Below, in pieces: positions 63,789-64,000 of a stretch of DNA of 64,000 bases. This DNA is from Elymus sibiricus. Taxonomy: Eukaryota; Streptophyta; Magnoliopsida; Poales; Poaceae. The first letter of the stretch is position 1; every line of letters starts with the position of its first letter. A model generated the notes under the pieces. That model searched no databases and was not told where the DNA came from. It saw only the letters and a list, made by a program, of their open reading frames with translations. The position numbers were made by a program, and so were the translations under genes. The stretch lies in contig CM077673.1 in assembly GCA_039707655.1 (NCBI GenBank), forward strand, positions 630,001 through 694,000. The letters run 5' to 3'.

Positions 63789-64000
63789 ATGGCAGTCCTT
63801 GAAAGAACTTCATTTTCCCGTGACGCTTTTTGCCTCACCGCCCCGAAATTTTGTGTCCTCGATAGTGGAGATATTGTTCCCACATATATATTGACCGATG
63901 CCAGTAATGCCATTTCGTTCTTGGCTATCACACACATAAGTTACAGCATGTCACACGGCGAAAACAAGGAGAATAAGGCATATAGCCGCTGGATTTTCTT
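63789..64000 (+). repeat. Partial C-class monomer at right edge
   Basis: The first 212 bp of a monomer are present. GATGCCAGTAATGCCATTTCG and GGCTATCACACAC match the C monomer at 47362 (offset 16427 bp, the same as 63222 versus 46795). The array continues beyond the window. Confidence 0.88.

Larger units (their letters stand above)
1..64000 (+). repeat. Tandem satellite array, ~567-bp monomer, HOR-organised
   Basis: The same roughly 567-bp sequence repeats head to tail from the first base to the last, always in one orientation. Monomer starts (ATGGCA[G/A]TCC phase) include 304, 871, 1438, 2004, 2571 and 3138, and continue at 565-568 bp steps to 62655, 63222 and 63789. The only larger irregularity is one 21-bp loss near 50184. 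Nearly every monomer carries one ACCGGT and one CTTAAG hexamer, so AgeI or AflII digestion should give a ladder. No unique DNA or mobile element interrupts the array. Monomers fall into classes A, B and C that differ at many diagnostic positions and are arranged in multimeric units. The family is not recognised; centromeric or pericentromeric heterochromatin is the likely setting, by inference only. Confidence 0.98.

Noticed and set aside
1..64000. More than 100 open frames of 60-128 codons as real genes
   Set aside because: They recur at the monomer period on both strands and in overlapping phases, vary in length with single-base changes, show no recognisable domain, and have many replacement differences between copies.
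1..64000. CRISPR-like array
   Set aside because: The spacing is regular, but the repeats are about 567 bp with no unique spacers between them. The structure is satellite DNA.
1..64000. CENP-B box in the monomer
   Set aside because: I compared candidate sites such as TTTCGTTCTTGGCTG and CCCGGATCATAGAG with the 17-bp CENP-B consensus on both strands; the essential bases do not fit.
1..64000. rRNA, tRNA, 5S or snRNA gene repeats
   Set aside because: No conserved box A/B, anticodon arm, 5S internal control region or rRNA segment is visible in the monomer.
1..64000. A 189-bp sub-repeat (3 x 189 = 567)
   Set aside because: Thirds of the monomer share only short words such as TCTTGAATTT and CTGGATT. 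I see no extended similarity between them.
1..64000. LTR or other transposon-derived tandem repeat
   Set aside because: There is no primer-binding site, polypurine tract, terminal inverted repeat, target duplication or polymerase/integrase motif in the monomer.
1..64000. Naming the satellite family or species
   Set aside because: I do not recognise the monomer, and without a database search any name would be a guess.

Overview
The whole 64-kb window is one uninterrupted head-to-tail satellite DNA array. The monomer is about 567 bp (most 565-568 bp). Taking the A of the motif ATGGCAGTCC/ATGGCAATCC as phase zero, I count 113 monomer starts between 304 and 63789. All lie in the same orientation, and partial monomers fill both window edges, so neither array boundary is in view. 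I found no credible protein-coding gene, RNA gene, transposon, microsatellite block or unique spacer. Many 60-128 aa open frames recur on both strands, but they repeat with the monomer and look like by-products of the sequence.

The organism must be a eukaryote: tens of kilobases of HOR (higher-order repeat) satellite are typical of centromeric or other constitutive heterochromatin. I do not recognise the satellite family. A hand count of CpG in one monomer (about 28) is close to random expectation, so there is no sign of long-term CpG decay. This leans weakly toward an invertebrate or other genome that does not methylate repeats, but it does not settle the taxon.

Layout. (I) 1-6539: older-looking units of three to four monomers (about 1700 and 2267 bp). 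(II) 6540-13346: three nearly identical four-monomer units of 2269 bp. (III) 13347-19016: mixed, more diverged monomers that end in a C-A-B triplet. (IV) 19017-47929: orderly HORs built from three monomer classes, A, B and C. (V) 47930-51878: a displaced copy of part of region III, including a monomer with a 21-bp deletion. (VI) 51879-64000: A/B/C HORs again, with several chimeric monomers.

Class key. A has CCCCTACCAGGGG followed by GGGCTAATG or GCGCTAATG, GGGTTCAGAAAC, and usually ATTCACATGCTCGCC. B has GGGTTGAGAAAC, CTGGTGCAAGCGGGGG, a GCATTTTAAG tail, and TGTGACACAC in its first half. C has GGGTTGAGAAAC, CATCAGCAG, CTAGCGCAAGC and a GCATTTTGAG tail. In regions IV and VI the order obeys a simple rule, C-A-(B-A)k-B, i.e. 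C(AB)n with n = 1, 2, 3 or 4 (about 1700, 2835, 3969 and 5104 bp). In the later units the extra pairs all use a distinct A variant (A2, carrying CAGGGGCGCTAATG), so the rule sharpens to C-A1-B-(A2-B)m with m = 0-3. Above this, an ordered series [C-A1-B-(A2-B)m] then [C-A1-B*] then [a C variant with CCCGCATAT] recurs at about 12-13 kb spacing with m = 1, 2, 3 from left to right. This nested HOR, plus a roughly 141-bp core shared by all classes, is the main biology visible here. All comparisons were made by eye, without alignment software.
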